From: an uncultured Ruminococcus sp. | GTDB lineage: Bacteria > Bacillota > Clostridia > Oscillospirales > CAG-272 | Direction of reading: 5' to 3' | Assembly: GCA_902778205.1 (NCBI GenBank) | Contig: CACYWX010000234.1 | Location: forward strand, 1 to 5,601 | Length of the DNA: 5,601 nucleotides | Part shown: positions 5,050 through 5,601 of the stretch, piece by piece | How the letters are laid out: every line of letters starts with the position of its first letter | Position numbering within the stretch: the stretch's first letter is position 1 | The notes under the pieces: model-generated | Seen by the model: only the letters and a program-made list of their open reading frames with translations | Told to the model about the DNA's origin: nothing | Database searches by the model: none | Program-made: the position numbers and the translations under genes

Positions 5050-5240
5050 CCTTCTCGGATCCTTCGCTGGTCTGGACGGGATACGCGGATGAGGATACCA
5101 CGGTGGGCGGACTCAAGGCTTCCCGCGGTCTGACCTGCACATACAGCGCGGAGCTGACGGAGGAGGAGAGAGCGGAGCTCGACGGGTACGCCGTATTCGC
5201 CGTGGACTGGGCTGTGATCGCGCTCAACGCATGCCCCTGA
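4947..5240 (+). CDS. Third fragment of the second surface protein
   Basis: This frame has no natural start of its own; a GTG at 5046 is the first usual start codon and lacks a ribosome binding site. It reads ISLGELLSRLGIAWDDPETE, then FLGTVASVTFSDPSLVWTGY and a Glu-rich stretch TEEERAEL. This continues directly the FSVYGIVYTVD segment of the previous fragment, as in relatives where a 'SLPGGG-xISLxxLxxxLGI' motif follows. The frame ends in ALNACP and stops at 5238-5240. The last two residues are out-of-frame. Confidence 0.6.
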   Translation: MSLGELLSRLGIAWDDPETEENELSAFLGTVASVTFSDPSLVWTGYADEDTTVGGLKASRGLTCTYSAELTEEERAELDGYAVFAVDWAVIALNACP

Positions 5241-5601
5241 CGGATACGGAGATCGAGGTCGAGAAGAAATGGAACATTTCCCTGAGCCCGAAGGAGCTGG
5301 ACGAGTTTCTGGCGAACTACCGGACGGAACACGGGGAGGAGTATAAGCTGGAGCTGGCGCTGAAGGCCAAGGCGAAGCAGAGCGGGGAAGCGGATTCGGT
5401 CTACATCAGCCCGATCGTCATCCGCCCGGAGACGAATCCGGAGGCCGGTCCCGACGATTCGCAGTACAAGACCGTCTGGCACGAGCTGGACGTGAACGGC
5501 GACCCGGCCAAGCACCACATCCCCACCGGCCTGATGGTCAGCGCGAAGTCCGATATCGATTCCGGCCTGTTCAAGGATGAAAAGGGGCGCCCCTACGAGT
5601 A
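5231..5601 (+). CDS. Fourth fragment of the second surface protein, open at the window edge
   Basis: The frame reads MPLTDTEIEVEKKW and stays open to position 5601 (123 codons). There is no ribosome binding site before the ATG at 5231, and the preceding frame's AVIALNA joins naturally to MPLTDTEIE after adding one base. IEVEKKW is a typical opening strand of a Cna-B-type domain, with the Lys a plausible isopeptide residue. YKTVWHELDVNGD, PTGLMVSAKSD and a Lys/Glu-rich middle follow. The C-terminus and any wall anchor lie outside the window. Confidence 0.65.
   Translation, partial: MPLTDTEIEVEKKWNISLSPKELDEFLANYRTEHGEEYKLELALKAKAKQSGEADSVYISPIVIRPETNPEAGPDDSQYKTVWHELDVNGDPAKHHIPTGLMVSAKSDIDSGLFKDEKGRPYE

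Larger units (their letters stand above)
4290..5601 (+). pseudogene. Second secreted surface protein, broken by three frameshifts and cut by the window edge
   Basis: Repairing three indels gives a continuous protein of at least 437 aa. It has a signal peptide (MRGRQFISL, hydrophobic core, SLLSPAAA) with a likely cleavage after Ala25. A beta-rich extracellular region follows (LTVKVFAPETAGIPGDAVLKVEEI and onward, split by turns), ending in FTTDGFSVYGIVYTVD. Next is a segment reading SLPGGG-ISLGELLSRLGIAW, then a start of Cna-B-like repeats (IEVEKKW at about 322-328). The breaks are at 4354-4357 (one extra base; repair gives SPAAAM), 4942-4946 (five G where a sixth restores frame) and 5229-5231 (one base lost; repair gives ALNAMPLTDTEIE). 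This domain order is familiar from large Clostridial surface proteins that end in Cna-B arrays and LPXTG; the C-terminus lies beyond the window. Function is not known beyond a likely surface or adhesin role. Consensus error or decay can both explain the breaks. Confidence 0.8.

Noticed and set aside
4838..5518. A 226-aa open frame on the minus strand
   Set aside because: It is the antisense of the second surface-protein gene, whose sense frames carry recognisable domain motifs.

Overview
The window looks like a piece of a Gram-positive, gut- or rumen-type Clostridia genome (Lachnospiraceae/Oscillospiraceae-like). The grounds are an LPXTG sortase-anchored surface protein, Cys/His 'HxHxxxC' repeats typical of such proteins in uncultured Firmicutes, consensus sigma-A promoters with 17-bp spacers, and GC-rich coding DNA between AT-rich promoter islands. 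The taxonomy is an inference from protein style. No marker gene is present.

Layout. Positions 1-322 (minus strand) hold a damaged remnant of a YbaK/ProX-type prolyl-tRNA editing domain that runs off the left edge. Positions 323-940 hold no gene I can support, but contain a perfect 11-bp inverted repeat (445-493), an orphan promoter (696-724), a hairpin, and a perfect-consensus promoter (906-934). Positions 941-1188 are a GC-rich leader. Positions 1189-3863 are one surface-protein gene (about 891 aa if repaired). Its parts are an N-terminal signal-anchor, eight Cys/His repeats, a CHAP-like domain lacking the expected catalytic Cys and His, a linker domain, two Cna-B/SpaA-like domains, and an LPSTG wall anchor. 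Three small indels break its reading frame. A strong intrinsic terminator follows (3896-3957). Positions 4039-4289 carry a second promoter and a leader of about 220 nt with a terminator-like hairpin inside it. Positions 4290-5601 are the start of a second secreted protein of the same style, also broken by three indels and cut off by the right edge.

The genes fit together as a tandem pair of cell-surface proteins, each with its own promoter and long leader. No sortase or pilin partner is in the window. The most important caution is that six frame breaks fall in two neighbouring genes whose protein homology continues cleanly across every break. Either the consensus sequence has indel errors or this surface locus is decaying. 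Gene-by-gene calling would report seven or more separate small proteins here, which would be misleading.
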